Source: Pirellulales bacterium (GTDB taxonomy: Bacteria > Planctomycetota > Planctomycetia > Pirellulales > JAEUIK01). From it: DNA of 64,000 bases. The DNA is taken from NCBI GenBank assembly GCA_019694435.1, contig JAIBBZ010000006.1:124001-188000 (forward strand), in the 5' to 3' direction. Position 1 is the first letter of the stretch, and every line of letters begins with the position of its first letter. A model generated the notes under the pieces. It had not been told where the DNA came from, searched no databases, and was given only the letters and a program-made list of their open reading frames with translations. The position numbers were made by a program, and so were the translations under genes. This document shows positions 1 through 8,877 of this stretch, piece by piece.

Positions 1-1
1 C

Positions 2-1279
2 GAAGTCGCGCAAGTCGCCACGGCGACGCGCGTGAACTATCTCGCCGGCCGGGCGGCCGATCAGCGCACGCCGGCCGAGGCCGACGAGCTGTATGCCTGG
101 TGGCTCGGTGCGCGTCACGAGCCCTACCGCGACTTGACCGGCAAGCTGGCTGCCTTCGAGGCCGAAGAAACTGCCATCCGCGCCCGGGGAACCGTGGCCC
201 ACGTCATGCAGGAACGCGCCGACGAGGCGATGGCCTACGTGCTCTACCGCGGCGAATATGAGCAGCGCCGCGATGCCGTGAAACCGAAGACGCCCAGCAG
301 CCTGCCGGCGATGCCCGACGACTTGCCGCGCAATCGGCTCGGCTTTGCTCAGTGGCTCGTGCGGCCCGAGCACCCGCTGATGGCCCGAGTCGCGGTGAAC
401 CGTTTCTGGCAAGAGGTTTTCGGTACCGGACTGGTCCGCAGCTCCGGTGATTTTGGCACCCGGGGCGATCTACCGACGAACCAAGAGTTGCTCGATTGGC
501 TGGCCGTGGATTTCCGCGAGCACGGTTGGGACGTCAAGCGGCTGTTCAAACTGATGCTCACCTCGAACACCTATCGCCAGGCCGCGCTCGTCACGCCCGC
601 CAAGCTCGAAAAAGACCCCGACAATCGGCTGCTCTCACGCGGGCCACGGTTCCGGATGGATGCCGAGATGGTGCGCGACTATGCCCTGGCCGCCAGCGGC
701 CTGCTGGTTGGTAAGATCGGCGGCCCGAGCGTTCGACCCTATCAGCCCGAGGGCGTTTGGGAAGCCGTCGCGATGATCGGCAGCAACACGCGCGACTATC
801 AGGCCGACCGCGGCGACAGCGTCTATCGGCGCAGCATGTACACGATCTGGAAGCGGAGCGCGCCGCCGGCATCGATGGACATTTTCAACGCGCCCAGCCG
901 CGAGACGTGCACGATGCGCCGCGAGCGCACCAACACACCGTTGCAGGCGCTGGTGACGCTCAACGATCCGCAGTTTGTCGAGGCGGCCCGGCAGTTAGCC
1001 TCCGACGCGCTGCGCAGCCCGGCGGTCACGCCGGAGCAACGCGTGAACCTGATTGCCGAACGGCTCTTGGCCCGACCGCTGCGCGACGACGAGCAGGCGA
1101 TCGTGAACCAGTCGCTGGCCCAGCTCAGCGCCTATTACCTAGCGCAGCCCGAGGCCGCGGCCGAGCTGCTCAAGGTGGGCCACGCGCCGGTCGACGCGGC
1201 GCTCGACCCGACGCTGCTGGCCGCTTGGACGATGTTGACCAACGAATTGATGAACCTCGACGAGGTGCTGTGCAAGTAG
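2..1279 (+). CDS. DUF1553 (PSD1-type) protein, 3' part only
   Basis: This is the C-terminal part of a large planctomycete secreted protein. The frame is open to the left edge, so the true start lies outside the window. About 90 residues into the visible part comes the typical DUF1553 stretch, including the NRFWQEVFG segment followed by a DFG-x-RGD-LPTN-QELLDWLA run, and later RRSMYTIWKR and TPLQALVTLNDPQF, all hallmarks of the family. Full-length members usually begin with a Planctomycete-type cytochrome c domain and DUF1549, expected upstream but not visible here. The next gene, 68 bases downstream, is a DUF1501 protein. DUF1549/DUF1553-DUF1501 pairs are very common in planctomycetes and often coexpressed. 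The biochemical function is unproven; roles in polysaccharide degradation or electron transfer have been proposed. Confidence 0.93.
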   Translation, partial: EVAQVATATRVNYLAGRAADQRTPAEADELYAWWLGARHEPYRDLTGKLAAFEAEETAIRARGTVAHVMQERADEAMAYVLYRGEYEQRRDAVKPKTPSSLPAMPDDLPRNRLGFAQWLVRPEHPLMARVAVNRFWQEVFGTGLVRSSGDFGTRGDLPTNQELLDWLAVDFREHGWDVKRLFKLMLTSNTYRQAALVTPAKLEKDPDNRLLSRGPRFRMDAEMVRDYALAASGLLVGKIGGPSVRPYQPEGVWEAVAMIGSNTRDYQADRGDSVYRRSMYTIWKRSAPPASMDIFNAPSRETCTMRRERTNTPLQALVTLNDPQFVEAARQLASDALRSPAVTPEQRVNLIAERLLARPLRDDEQAIVNQSLAQLSAYYLAQPEAAAELLKVGHAPVDAALDPTLLAAWTMLTNELMNLDEVLCK

Positions 1280-1347
1280 CCGCGCAGGCGGCTCGGCTGC
1301 CCGCGGGCCGCCGAGTCCGAATTCTTCCGTTAACGCGAGAGCTTCCG

Positions 1348-2808
1348 ATGCATCCCTGGCAAGAACATCAGCTCCTGGAAACGCGACGGCACTTTTTCGG
1401 CCGGGCCGGACATCTCCTCGGCTGGGGGGCGCTGGCCTCGCTGTTGCCGGGCGGCGCCGCGCCGGCACGGGCCGCGACTGCGGACAACCCGACCGTCGGC
1501 CTGCAGCACTTTCCCGGCAAGGCCAAGCACGTGATCTACCTGCACATGGTCGGCGGTCCCTCGCAATTGGACCTGTTCGACTACAAACCCCAGATGCAGG
1601 AGTATTACGACAAGGACCTGCCCGATTCGATTCGCAAGGGCCAGCGGCTGACGACCATGACCTCGGGCCAGGCGCGGTTTCCGATCGCACCCAGCAAATA
1701 CAAGTTCGCCCAGCACGGCCAGTCGGGCATGTGGGTCTGCGAGCTGCTGCCAAACGTCGCCAGCATGGTCGATGACCTGAGCTTCGTGCGCAGCATGTAT
1801 ACCGAGGCGATCAACCACGAGCCGGCCATTACCTACATCCAGACGGGCAACCAGATCACCGGGCGGCCGTGCCTGGGCGCCTGGACCAGCTACGGTCTCG
1901 GCTCGCTCAACGAAGACCTGCCCACGTTTGTCGTGCTCGTCGCGCAACCGTCGAATACCGAGCAGGTGCAAGCCATCTCGGCCCGGCTCTGGTCGGCCGG
2001 GTTCCTGCCCGGCAAGCACGCCGGCGTGTCGTTCCGTTCGAAGGGCGACCCGATCCTGTACATCAACAACCCGCCCGGCGTCAGCAACGAGGTCCGCCGC
2101 GCGACGCTCGACGGCCTCAAGGCCCTCAACGAGCTGAACCACCAACAACTGGGCGACCCTGAGACCGCCACGCGCATTCAGCAATATGAGCTGGCGTATC
2201 GCATGCAGACGAGCGTGCCTGAGCTGACGAACATCGCCGACGAGCCAGCGACCACGACCGAGCTGTACGGCGCGGATTGCCAGAAGCCCGGCACGTTTGC
2301 CAACACCGTCTTGATGGCGCGGCGGCTGGTCGAGCGCGGCGTGCGGTTCGTCCAGATCTATCACAACAACTGGGACACCCACACCAACGTCGCGGGCCGC
2401 TTGCCCGACCAGTGTCGCGACGTGGACCGTGCCTGCTACGGGCTGATCCAAGACCTCAAGCAGCGCGGCATGCACGACGACACGCTGGTGGTCTGGGGCG
2501 GCGAGTTCGGCCGCACGATCTATTCACAAGGCGGCCTGAGTAAGACCAACTACGGCCGCGACCATCACCCTCGGTGCTTCACGATGTGGATGTCGGGCGG
2601 CGGCATCAAGGGCGGCACGATCTATGGCGAAACCGACGATTTCTCGTACAACATCGTCAAGGACCCGGTCCATATCCGCGATTTCCACGCCACGGCCCTG
2701 CGCCTGTTGGGCTTCGACCACCAGCGGTTGACCTATCGCTTCAACGGTCTCGAAGCCCGCCTGACCGGCGTCGAGCCGGCCCGGGTGATCTCCGAAATCC
2801 TCGCCTGA
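1348..2808 (+). CDS. DUF1501 protein with Tat signal
   Basis: This 486-residue protein belongs to the DUF1501 family, which is related to the alkaline phosphatase/sulfatase fold. The N-terminus has a twin-arginine signal (RRHFFGRAG from residue 13) followed by a hydrophobic stretch and an Ala-rich cleavage region, so it is probably exported folded by Tat. The mature part contains HMVGGPSQLDLFDYKP, the WDTH segment and the GGEFGRT motif near residue 390, the characteristic DUF1501 signature. I chose the ATG at 1348 because it directly precedes the Tat signal; the same frame stays open far upstream through the DUF1553 gene, but that extension overlaps a real gene and encodes nothing recognisable. 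It is probably cotranscribed with the upstream DUF1553 gene. The substrate is unknown. Confidence 0.93.
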   Translation: MHPWQEHQLLETRRHFFGRAGHLLGWGALASLLPGGAAPARAATADNPTVGLQHFPGKAKHVIYLHMVGGPSQLDLFDYKPQMQEYYDKDLPDSIRKGQRLTTMTSGQARFPIAPSKYKFAQHGQSGMWVCELLPNVASMVDDLSFVRSMYTEAINHEPAITYIQTGNQITGRPCLGAWTSYGLGSLNEDLPTFVVLVAQPSNTEQVQAISARLWSAGFLPGKHAGVSFRSKGDPILYINNPPGVSNEVRRATLDGLKALNELNHQQLGDPETATRIQQYELAYRMQTSVPELTNIADEPATTTELYGADCQKPGTFANTVLMARRLVERGVRFVQIYHNNWDTHTNVAGRLPDQCRDVDRACYGLIQDLKQRGMHDDTLVVWGGEFGRTIYSQGGLSKTNYGRDHHPRCFTMWMSGGGIKGGTIYGETDDFSYNIVKDPVHIRDFHATALRLLGFDHQRLTYRFNGLEARLTGVEPARVISEILA

Positions 2809-2840
2809 CGCCGCGCGTGGCGGGACGGCAAACGTGACCA

Positions 2841-2870
2841 TGCGCCGCCGTATCCACCGTCGGCGGCGCA
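2841..2870. terminator. Inverted repeat between convergent genes
   Basis: A perfect 9-bp inverted repeat, TGCGCCGCC at 2841-2849 and GGCGGCGCA at 2862-2870, encloses a 12-base loop in the 74-base gap between two convergent genes. There is no T tract on either side, so it is at best a weak or Rho-assisted bidirectional terminator. Confidence 0.4.
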
Positions 2871-2882
2871 CGGTCCGTGTGC

Positions 2883-5090
2883 TCATCTTCGGCACCACCG
2901 CCGGCCACGCCCCGTGAGCAGCAGCACCCCGGCAATCGCCGCCAGCACGAGCGACGACGGCTCTGGCACCGCAGCCACGAGCTGCGCGGAAGCCTTCGAT
3001 TGCGCAAACATCCAATCGTAGAGCCCATACTGGTTCAACTCGGCGTCGTTGTAGACCGGGTCCCAGATATCGTGCCCTCCGTTGGGAATTTCGGTGAAGA
3101 GCGGCGAGCCACCCGCATTGCGAATCGCATTGACCATGCCGCGCGAGTAGGTGACGGGCACCACGTCGTCGAGGGTTCCGTGAAACACCCACAGCGGGAT
3201 GTCCTTGATCGTGGGCGCGTCGAGAATGCTCCCGCCGCCGGACATCGGGACCGCGGCGGCAAACAGATCAGGACGCTCGGCCAGGTACTCGAACGTGCCG
3301 AAACCGCCCATCGACAGCCCGGTGATGTAGATCCGGTGGGGGTCAACGGGATATGTCGCGAGGACGTCGGCCAGGATTTCCAAGGTGCGATCGTAGCTGG
3401 ACGTCGGCGTCCACCCGCCGGCGAACGGAAAATCGGTCATCTGCGGGGCGAGCAGAAACGCCCGGTAACGGTCGCCTTGCGTCGCGTTGATCAGGCCGTC
3501 GATGTGATTGAGCTGATCGTAATTGTCGACGCCGCGTTCGCCGGAACCGTGAAGAAACAACACCAGCGGCAATTGCTCGGCCGACGACTCGGCGCCCGAA
3601 GGCACGAACAACCGGTACGGCATCGGAAACACGCCATCACGATCGAAGACGTTTTCCACCGAATCTTTGGTATGCAACGAAGCGGCTTCGACCCCCGAGG
3701 CGCCGAGCACCAGGGTGCACACGACACCGCACAGCACCCGGCGAAGCCAGCCTCGCCGCCGCGCGGCAAACACCAAAGCGAATCCCATCGTGGCCAGGAA
3801 CCAACTGGCCGGCTCGGGCACGACGGCCGTCGACAGGGCCACGCCCAGGCGATAGCCGCCCGGCGACGAGTCGGAGGCCGCCAGCGTCGGGCCCGGCTGC
3901 GCAAAGGGCACCACGGCCAGCGTGTATTCGCCCGGCGCTGCAAAGGCGTATTCGATGAAGGCATCGTTCGAGCTGAGGCTCCCTAACGCCCCCAGCGTCG
4001 ACGAGGCATCGTCGTTCGAGGCGATCAGCCTGCCGAGCGCATCGTACAGCAGCAGGCGCGTATCGAAGCTCGCACCGTCGATGTCAAAGATGCCCACGGC
4101 GTTGGCTGCCGAGACGTGGAAGCGATAATAATCGGGAGTTCCGTCAGCCTCGGCGTCGATGGTCAAGTGCGGCATGGCCGCGGAAATGTTGACCAGCGAT
4201 TCGCCGATGTTCGGATCGAAGCCCGAGCGAAACTCCGCGTCGAGCGACTGGGCCGTCGCCAAGCTGTCGTTGTCCGGATTGGCCCGCACGATCGTCGGCT
4301 CGGCAAGCTGAAAGCTATGTCCGACGATCTGGCCCGCGACCTGCAGGCTCACATTAATCCGCCCGATGCCTTCGACGTCATCGACCGATGTCAGGACCGA
4401 AGTGTTGATTGGCACGCGCAGGTCCCAGCCGCCCGAGGCGCCCATGCTCAGACTGCCTTGGCCGGCGATGTTTTGGGCCGCGTAGCGCTCCTCCAGGTCG
4501 AACCGCACGGGATCAATCAACAACCCCAGGCCCGATTGCCCTTCGAAGTCGAGCTTGGTCGAAACGGAAATCCATTCGTCGGTCGCGAACCCGTAGTTGC
4601 CCGATCCCAGATCGGTCAGCGAGGTGATCGAGTATTGATCGGCGTAGTCCAGCCAGAAGTCGCGGACCGCGGCCACCGCGCGGGTCGGAACGCCGCCGAC
4701 GTCGAGGATCATGATGCCCAGAAAGGCCGGGGCGATGCCGTGTTCGCCTTGCGGCAGCGGCTCCCAGATTCCGCTCGGCAAGCCGTACATGCCGCCGCCG
4801 CCGAACTTCATCGTGCCGGCGTCGAAATCGACATTGGCCGCGAGCACACCGTCCAGCTGGCCGGATCGCCCGGTGCTGAAGCCAGGCTCGCCGAGACCGC
4901 GGCGCCCCTGACCGACGGTCGTCACGACGAGACCCAGATCGAGGAAATTCAGCGTGGTCGTGGATTGCAGAACGCTTTGCGTGGGATCGACATCGAAATA
5001 GAGCCGCTCGCCCGCACCGGCGGCTCCCGGCGATGTGAAAGCGACACACCAAGACACCAGCGCGCAGCCAAAGACAGTTCGAACCGACAT
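2883..5090 (-). CDS. Two PEP-CTERM proteins fused in one frame: PPC-domain protein plus alpha/beta-hydrolase
   Basis: The 735-residue product carries two complete sets of export and sorting signals. Residues 1-26 form a signal peptide. Residues 27-420 are a beta-rich region ending in a probable bacterial pre-peptidase (PPC) domain around 270-420. A full PEP-CTERM signal follows at 425-451: PEP, a hydrophobic helix, then an Arg-rich end. Immediately after, residues 452-470 resemble a second signal peptide. Residues 475-695 are an esterase/prolyl-oligopeptidase-like hydrolase with oxyanion HGSG at 514, nucleophile Ser593 in GLSMGG, acid Asp641 or Asp642, and His673. A second PEP-CTERM motif sits at 709-735. 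The ATG at 5090 has GAGGG eight bases upstream. Codon 452 is GTG and could start the hydrolase separately. No stop or frame shift separates the halves. PEP-CTERM tails are cut by exosortase, so the halves may be sorted independently. Confidence 0.85.
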   Translation of the reverse strand: MSVRTVFGCALVSWCVAFTSPGAAGAGERLYFDVDPTQSVLQSTTTLNFLDLGLVVTTVGQGRRGLGEPGFSTGRSGQLDGVLAANVDFDAGTMKFGGGGMYGLPSGIWEPLPQGEHGIAPAFLGIMILDVGGVPTRAVAAVRDFWLDYADQYSITSLTDLGSGNYGFATDEWISVSTKLDFEGQSGLGLLIDPVRFDLEERYAAQNIAGQGSLSMGASGGWDLRVPINTSVLTSVDDVEGIGRINVSLQVAGQIVGHSFQLAEPTIVRANPDNDSLATAQSLDAEFRSGFDPNIGESLVNISAAMPHLTIDAEADGTPDYYRFHVSAANAVGIFDIDGASFDTRLLLYDALGRLIASNDDASSTLGALGSLSSNDAFIEYAFAAPGEYTLAVVPFAQPGPTLAASDSSPGGYRLGVALSTAVVPEPASWFLATMGFALVFAARRRGWLRRVLCGVVCTLVLGASGVEAASLHTKDSVENVFDRDGVFPMPYRLFVPSGAESSAEQLPLVLFLHGSGERGVDNYDQLNHIDGLINATQGDRYRAFLLAPQMTDFPFAGGWTPTSSYDRTLEILADVLATYPVDPHRIYITGLSMGGFGTFEYLAERPDLFAAAVPMSGGGSILDAPTIKDIPLWVFHGTLDDVVPVTYSRGMVNAIRNAGGSPLFTEIPNGGHDIWDPVYNDAELNQYGLYDWMFAQSKASAQLVAAVPEPSSLVLAAIAGVLLLTGRGRRWCRR

Positions 5091-5375
5091 GGGGTTGCCC
5101 TCAAGAAAATGAAAAAAGCATGCCTGACAACACGCGGCGTGGTGCGATCAGTAGCTGTTTCCAAGGAGGGCAGCAGGGGCAATGGAGACCAAGCATGTGG
5201 CCCCCGCATGCCCGTGTCAAGCGCGCGGCGGGTTAACCCTGCTGGCAGCCATCAAGAACAGGAACGGCCGGCGGCGGGCAAGCATTCGCGCTGGCCACAC
5301 CGCCGGCCGTTGGGTCGCACCCTTCGTCACCGGAATAAGCTCGGGACGCCCGTGGCCATGAGGCCACTGAAATGA

Positions 5376-5918
5376 TCACAGCTCGCGGAATAAATCGCTC
5401 GAAATCCGACGTTCGACGATCCGCCCGAACTCGTCGAGCGTGCGCCGCTGCCCCACGGCATGCCAAGGATTCACGCCCTGCAACTCGGGCATGATTTCGA
5501 TCAGTTGGTCCACCAGTGTCTGCGCCAGCCGTCGAATGCTCGCGTGGTCGGCCTTTTCCAGAATCGCCGCGGCGGTCTTCATGATCTTGACCATCCGGGC
5601 CCGCTCGAGGACCGGCGGCGACAGGGGGGCATCGCTCTCTTCAAGCAGCTCGCCGACAGGTACCTCGAGGGCCTCTTGCCACTGAAACAGTTGTGACAGG
5701 TGCAGGTCGCTCCCGGGATCTTCTTCGAGCTTCAACTCGCTCACGGTGCGTTTCAATTGACGGGCGACGCCCCGCAAGGAAACCCCCTGCTGGCGCCGTA
5801 CCTCGGCAATGCGGTGGAGCGCCCGTTTGCGACGGGTGGGCGACTCCTCTTCAGGTTCGGCGGCCCGGGCAAACACCGGACTGTCAACAGGCGTTACAGG
5901 AAGATGGGAAATGCTCAT
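5376..5918 (-). CDS. XRE-like helix-turn-helix regulator
   Basis: This is a 180-residue probable DNA-binding protein. After a disordered acidic N-terminus of about 40 residues, residues 40-75 (RRKRALHRIAEVRRQQGVS and following) fit a Cro/C1-type helix-turn-helix, with the recognition part LRGVARQLKRTVSELKLEE. The C-terminal half is helical (AAAILEKADHASIRRLAQTLVDQLIEIMPELQ) and probably dimerises. The start was set at the ATG at 5918 because AGGAGG lies seven bases upstream; the frame remains open for 73 more codons without recognisable content. Small XRE proteins of this layout recur in Pirellulales, but the target is unknown. It is a monocistronic minus-strand gene with a long leader region. 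Confidence 0.8.
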   Translation of the reverse strand: MSISHLPVTPVDSPVFARAAEPEEESPTRRKRALHRIAEVRRQQGVSLRGVARQLKRTVSELKLEEDPGSDLHLSQLFQWQEALEVPVGELLEESDAPLSPPVLERARMVKIMKTAAAILEKADHASIRRLAQTLVDQLIEIMPELQGVNPWHAVGQRRTLDEFGRIVERRISSDLFREL

Positions 5919-6671
5919 GCGAAGCCTCCTGTTCCACCGGGCAGGCACGAGAGCCAGCCGGTCGAACACCGATAAAAGAAAGAACAAAAAATGAATACCG
6001 AACGACCGACGATCGTTCGCATGAGACGCCGAAGCCAAGGGAAGCCGCACGCGCGCTGCCCGGGAAAAATTCCCATGCAACGACAGCGGCCACGCTTCAG
6101 GGGGCCGTGGAATAGTTCCGGCGCAGACGAGTAGCATCCCTCACCGAGCACGCGGCCGGCGCGCAACGCGCCCGCGCATGGGTGGATGAGGAAAAAAAGC
6201 TATGACACCAACTCGATGGAGATCCCAAACGTCTGCCGACCGATCCCTCGGCCCCGAAGGCTCACGCGATCGACAAGACACCTCTCGACTCTGTTGGGTC
6301 GGCGATTACCCCAGCGGCGGCCGCAGCTGACGAGGTTTCCCTTAACACTCGTCCGGTCACGAACCACCAGGCGCCGACGGTTCTCCCAATTATGCAACCC
6401 GGAAACGGATATCGCTACGATCCAGCGAAAGATGAGGACTCGACCGCTCGCAACCCCCGCAAAACCCCACACGCAAGTGGCCGAGTTCGCCACACTATAA
6501 GTTTGCCCGGACAATTGGGCAAGTCGTCGAACCAGTAAAAACCCTTAAGTTTGGTCGATCGACGCCCAGGTGCTGTGCGAAACAAGATTCACACGCGGGC
6601 CACGAAGACGCGCTTGGACACTTGCTCGATGCAACAGCGGTCCGTGCGTCACGACGACCGCTGCGCGCCGC
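5919..6671. other. 753-base gap without a convincing gene
   Basis: This stretch separates the XRE regulator from the end of the GT2 gene, both on the minus strand, and is less GC-rich than its neighbours. Open frames of about 104 codons exist on both strands (6186-6500 plus, 6200-6514 minus), but neither has a ribosome binding site, family resemblance or balanced composition. Visible structure is limited to a seven-A tract at 6192-6198 and an inverted repeat TTGCCC...GGGCAA at 6503-6522. Part of it presumably holds the promoter of the XRE gene. Confidence 0.5.
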
Positions 6672-7388
6672 TCATTCGCCCAGCGCGAAGTTCTTGATCG
6701 GGCCCAGATAGTTCGGGCGCCGCACGCGCTGGGCCGCGGGCGGAGACGATTCGCCGGCGTGGCTCGAATTGCGGCTGGCCGACTGGGCCGGCAGTTCGGG
6801 AATCTCGCCGATGCCACGGCTCTTCATCGTCAACTCGACGAACGGATGACCAAAGCGACGCAGCTCGTCGGCCAAGGGCCCGCCCGCGGTCAATGCCGCG
6901 CGGAAGGCATCGAAAGCCCGGCGGCGAATCAACACGTAGTCGAGACGCATGCCGGACGCCTTGGCGCGTTTGCCGCCTTGGCCCAACCGTTCGATGAGGG
7001 CCATCCAGCCGCTGGCCTTCTCAAGAAGCGAGCAAGCCAGCACGGCATCGCGGCCCGCGAACTCCTGCCACAGCTTGTAGATCTCGTGGACCTCGATCTG
7101 CGAGTCGGGATCGCGAACCAAGAGCATATCTCCGCGCGTCTCTTGAATCGCGGCCCGCAGCGTCATCTCCCGGCTCACAGGCAAGGGAAAGGCCAGCCGG
7201 CGGACCTGTGGATAGCGCATCGATAGTTCGTGCGCTATCTCTGGCGTAGCGTCGGTCGATCCGTTGTCGAGCACGACGATCTCGAACCGTGGCACCAGGT
7301 CATGCACGACCTCGATCAGCTCTTCGACGAGCCCTTCGAGCGTCGCCTGGGCATTGCGAACCGGCAGGCAGATCGTAAACAACGGCAC
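6672..7388 (-). CDS. Family 2 glycosyltransferase
   Basis: A 238-residue GT-A fold glycosyltransferase. It opens with FTICLPVRNAQATLEGLVEEL, the standard GT2 nucleotide-binding start, followed by VVLDNGSTDATPEIA at residues 38-52 and an acidic DPDSQ at 93-97 in the position of the DxD-type metal/nucleotide site. Such enzymes transfer sugars from nucleotide-sugars to lipids or glycans. The start was placed at GTG 7388, the first start codon before the conserved strand, with AGGA about ten bases upstream. The frame runs open a further 225 codons, but only as the complement of hisI. The C-terminus is a Ser/Pro-rich tail. The acceptor is unknown, and no other glycan genes are adjacent. Confidence 0.82.
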   Translation of the reverse strand: MPLFTICLPVRNAQATLEGLVEELIEVVHDLVPRFEIVVLDNGSTDATPEIAHELSMRYPQVRRLAFPLPVSREMTLRAAIQETRGDMLLVRDPDSQIEVHEIYKLWQEFAGRDAVLACSLLEKASGWMALIERLGQGGKRAKASGMRLDYVLIRRRAFDAFRAALTAGGPLADELRRFGHPFVELTMKSRGIGEIPELPAQSASRNSSHAGESSPPAAQRVRRPNYLGPIKNFALGE

Positions 7389-7664
7389 GCGTAAGTTCCT
7401 GCTTGCGAGAGGATTCAGGATTGCTCGTATTGATCGGACCGCCCGGCCAACGGACTCCACAAGTGCTGGCAGAGAGACAAGCGGCGCGCGTGGCAACGCT
7501 TGCAGCGTTGGGCCGGCCGGCGCGGGCCAAAACGGTCGCACCGGCCCCCACCCCCTGCGGCCGTCTTGCTGGTGAGCGCCGCGCGGGCCGATTATGCTGA
7601 CGCGCTGGCTTCCGACGGGCTGTTTCCCTGAGCCCCCGAGGCCGGCGCACCTGGACCCTGCAAG

Positions 7665-8060
7665 ATGGCTCCCGACGGCAATGTGCCTGACTTTTCCCGC
7701 GGCGACGGCCTGTTGCCGGCGATCGCCCAAGACGCCGCCACGGGCGACGTGCTGATGCTCGCCTATATGAACGCGGAGAGTTTTGCCGAGACGGTCCGCA
7801 CCGGTCGGGCAGTTTATTACAGCCGCAGCCGCGGGCGGCTGTGGCGCAAAGGCGAAGACAGCGGACACGTGCAGCACGTCGAGGCGATTTACGTCGACTG
7901 CGACGCTGACACCATTTTGCTCCGCGTCCGGCAGACAGGCGCCGCTTGCCACGAAGGCTACCGCAGTTGCTTTTTCCGGCAGCTCACGCCCGAGGGTGTG
8001 CGCACGATCGGCCAACGCCTGGTCGATCCCCAACAGGTTTACGGCCAGAAAGGTAGTTAG
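7665..8060 (+). CDS. hisI: Phosphoribosyl-AMP cyclohydrolase
   Basis: This enzyme catalyses the third step of histidine biosynthesis, hydrolysing the purine ring of phosphoribosyl-AMP. The 131-residue protein is the single-domain form without the fused HisE pyrophosphohydrolase. Family signatures are clear: MLAYMN at 31-36, the [18 protein letters not shown] block at 51-68, the metal-binding DCDAD at 78-82, and three conserved cysteines at 79, 95 and 102 with the spacing seen in characterised zinc-containing homologues. The ATG at 7665 fits the usual N-terminus. It is divergent from the GT2 gene and only five bases upstream of the next gene, with which it may be cotranscribed. No other his genes lie in the window; dispersal of his genes is usual in planctomycetes. 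Confidence 0.96.
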   Translation: MAPDGNVPDFSRGDGLLPAIAQDAATGDVLMLAYMNAESFAETVRTGRAVYYSRSRGRLWRKGEDSGHVQHVEAIYVDCDADTILLRVRQTGAACHEGYRSCFFRQLTPEGVRTIGQRLVDPQQVYGQKGS

Positions 8061-8065
8061 CACCG

Positions 8066-8737
8066 ATGTGGCGACGATGTCCGGTCGTGGGTGGGGCGCT
8101 ACTTGCCACGCTCCTGGTGTTCGTGGCCGAGGCGCGGGCAGGTGACCTCGAGTTGCTCGTTCGGGAAGACTTTTCCGGTGGAGCGGACCGTTGGGAGCCG
8201 ACCGATCCCGCAGCCTGGGAAATTGCCACCACGCCCGAGGGACCCGTCTACCGGTTGGCGAGGCAAAGCAAGTACCAGCCCCCGCACCGCAGCCCCGTCA
8301 ACATCAGCCTGCTCAAGGACGTCGCGCCGGGCGATTTTGAGCTGACCGTGCGCGTGCACACGACGGCGCGCTCCTATGGCCATCGCGACATGTGCCTGTT
8401 CTTCGGATACCAGGACCCGGCCCATTTCTACTACGTGCATTTCGGCCAGCGCGCCGACGAGCATGCCAACCAGATCTTCATCGTCAACGACGCGCCGCGC
8501 AAGATGATCAGCCAGACGAGCAACCCGGGCACCCCCTGGACCGAAGACTGGCATCGCCTCAAGCTGGTTCGACGCGTGGCCGACGGCACGATCGCCGTGT
8601 ACTTCGACGACTTCGACAAGCCTGCCATGACGGCCATCGACAAGACGTTCTTATCCGGCCGCATCGGGCTGGGCTCGTTCGACGACACCGGCGAATTCGA
8701 CGATCTGGAGCTGCGCGGCGCGCCGGCCAGGCCTTGA
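8066..8737 (+). CDS. Secreted concanavalin-like (DUF1080-type) protein
   Basis: A 223-residue exported protein. Residues 1-25 form a signal peptide ending in ARA-GD. The mature protein (REDFSGGADRWEPTDPAAWEI, later FELTVRVHTTARSYGHRDMCLFFGYQDPAHFYYVHF, and finally GRIGLGSFDDTGEFDDLEL) matches the beta-sandwich pattern of DUF1080/3-keto-disaccharide hydrolase-like and LamG-like proteins. This fold is hugely expanded in planctomycetes and often acts on or binds carbohydrates. I see no catalytic residue that would prove hydrolase activity. It starts five bases after hisI, suggesting shared transcription without functional connection. Confidence 0.8.
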   Translation: MWRRCPVVGGALLATLLVFVAEARAGDLELLVREDFSGGADRWEPTDPAAWEIATTPEGPVYRLARQSKYQPPHRSPVNISLLKDVAPGDFELTVRVHTTARSYGHRDMCLFFGYQDPAHFYYVHFGQRADEHANQIFIVNDAPRKMISQTSNPGTPWTEDWHRLKLVRRVADGTIAVYFDDFDKPAMTAIDKTFLSGRIGLGSFDDTGEFDDLELRGAPARP

Positions 8738-8755
8738 GCGGCCGTGGCTGCGCCA

Positions 8756-8785
8756 GTGGATGATGGCGCCGGTGGATGATGGCGC
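8756..8785 (+). repeat. 14-bp tandem duplication, period 16
   Basis: GTGGATGATGGCGC occurs at 8756-8769 and again at 8772-8785, in the gap between the secreted lectin-like gene and the RidA-family gene. It is a recent-looking short tandem duplication with no obvious function. Confidence 0.85.
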
Positions 8786-8877
8786 ACAAGCTGTTAGAAT
8801 CGCGGCCTCGGAACCGGGCCACGGCAGGGTGCCGCTGGGAGCGGTTTCGATTCGCTGCACACACGTCGAGGGACATC

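Noticed and set aside
757-1347. Upstream extension of the DUF1501 frame
   Set aside because: It overlaps the DUF1553 gene in another frame; the Tat signal begins exactly at ATG 1348.
2877-5375. Long plus-strand open frames at 2877-3986 and 4116-5375
   Set aside because: They are complements of the PEP-CTERM fusion gene, have Arg/His/Gln-rich shadow composition and no ribosome binding sites or domains.
6186-6514. Two roughly 104-codon frames on opposite strands
   Set aside because: Neither has a ribosome binding site or recognisable sequence, and Arg/Pro-rich composition suggests chance.
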